Assembly (NCBI GenBank): GCA_002376965.1
Contig: DFOV01000454.1
Coordinates: forward strand, 1 to 6,434
Reading direction: 5' to 3'
Source of the DNA: Gammaproteobacteria bacterium UBA3532
GTDB lineage: Bacteria; Pseudomonadota; Gammaproteobacteria; Enterobacterales; UBA3532
Length of the DNA stretch: 6,434 bases
Each line of letters begins with the position of its first letter. The first letter of the stretch is position 1. This document shows positions 6,290 to 6,434 of the stretch, in pieces. The notes beneath the pieces are model-generated. The model did no database searches. It saw only the letters and a list, made by a program, of their open reading frames with translations, and was not told the DNA's origin. The position numbers were made by a program, and so were the translations under genes.

Positions 6290-6434
6290 GAAATTTGTTG
6301 GCTATCTATCCATAGCTTCGTGTTGTTTTTTAGGAGCCTCAAATCTAGCTGCTCAGGAATGTAATCAACAAATTACTCCAACAGCTTCTAATGATCGGCT
6401 CGTCGATAATGGTGATGGAACAGTTACTGATATT
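6282..6434 (+). CDS. Exported DUF1566-family protein, N-terminal fragment
   Basis: Partial gene: 51 codons are visible before the right edge, in a different frame from the upstream gene. It was recognised from the start at 6282 with a strong ribosome binding site. The peptide opens MIKKFVGYLSIASCCFLGAS, a short signal sequence with a basic start and hydrophobic core; cleavage near LAA|QE (about residue 24) is likely. The IASC at 11-14 could instead be a lipobox, though the signal would be unusually short. The visible mature part ends in RLVDNGDGTVTDI, the DNGDGTVTD motif that commonly opens DUF1566 (Lcl_C) domain proteins. It overlaps the preceding gene by 8 nt (ATG at 6282, upstream stop ending at 6289). 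The C-terminal part, needed to confirm the domain, is outside the window. Confidence 0.75.
   Translation, partial: MIKKFVGYLSIASCCFLGASNLAAQECNQQITPTASNDRLVDNGDGTVTDI

Overview
The window looks like chromosomal DNA of a free-living, probably marine gammaproteobacterium. The T and H proteins closely follow the gammaproteobacterial pattern (GcvH has exactly the 129-residue E. coli length, with the lipoyl lysine at the same position). The right-hand genes belong to Calx-beta and DUF1566 (Lcl C-terminal) families common in aquatic gammaproteobacteria. Genus cannot be settled from this sequence; a Cellvibrionales-type relative is only a guess.

Positions 1-3078 (minus strand) carry a glycine cleavage operon read right to left: gcvT, gcvH, gcvPA and the first 27 codons of gcvPB. 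T, H and a two-subunit P protein split glycine into CO2, ammonia and methylene-tetrahydrofolate. The L protein (lipoamide dehydrogenase) is not in view. gcvT starts at TTG behind a strong ribosome binding site. The two internal gaps are structured: the gcvH-gcvPA gap holds a clear intrinsic terminator and the gcvT-gcvH gap a weaker hairpin followed by seven U, so transcription probably steps down along the operon. The leader before gcvT is too short for a glycine riboswitch.

Positions 3187-4296 (minus) encode a 369-residue polytopic membrane protein of the VanZ family, which seems to contain two VanZ-like halves. It lies 108 bp upstream of gcvT on the same strand. Its function is unknown.

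Positions 4297-4534 are a divergent intergenic region. From 4535 the plus strand carries two secreted-protein genes overlapping by 8 nt: a 584-residue lipoprotein with two Calx-beta domains and a C-terminal DUF1566 domain, then the start of a second exported protein with the typical DUF1566 N-terminal motif. They look like a translationally coupled cell-surface pair and are the least characterised part of the window.

The heptamer GGTGAAA occurs four times in the two main intergenic regions (about 350 bp), more often than chance predicts, and may be a regulator site. No tRNA, rRNA, CRISPR array, insertion sequence or phage gene was seen.
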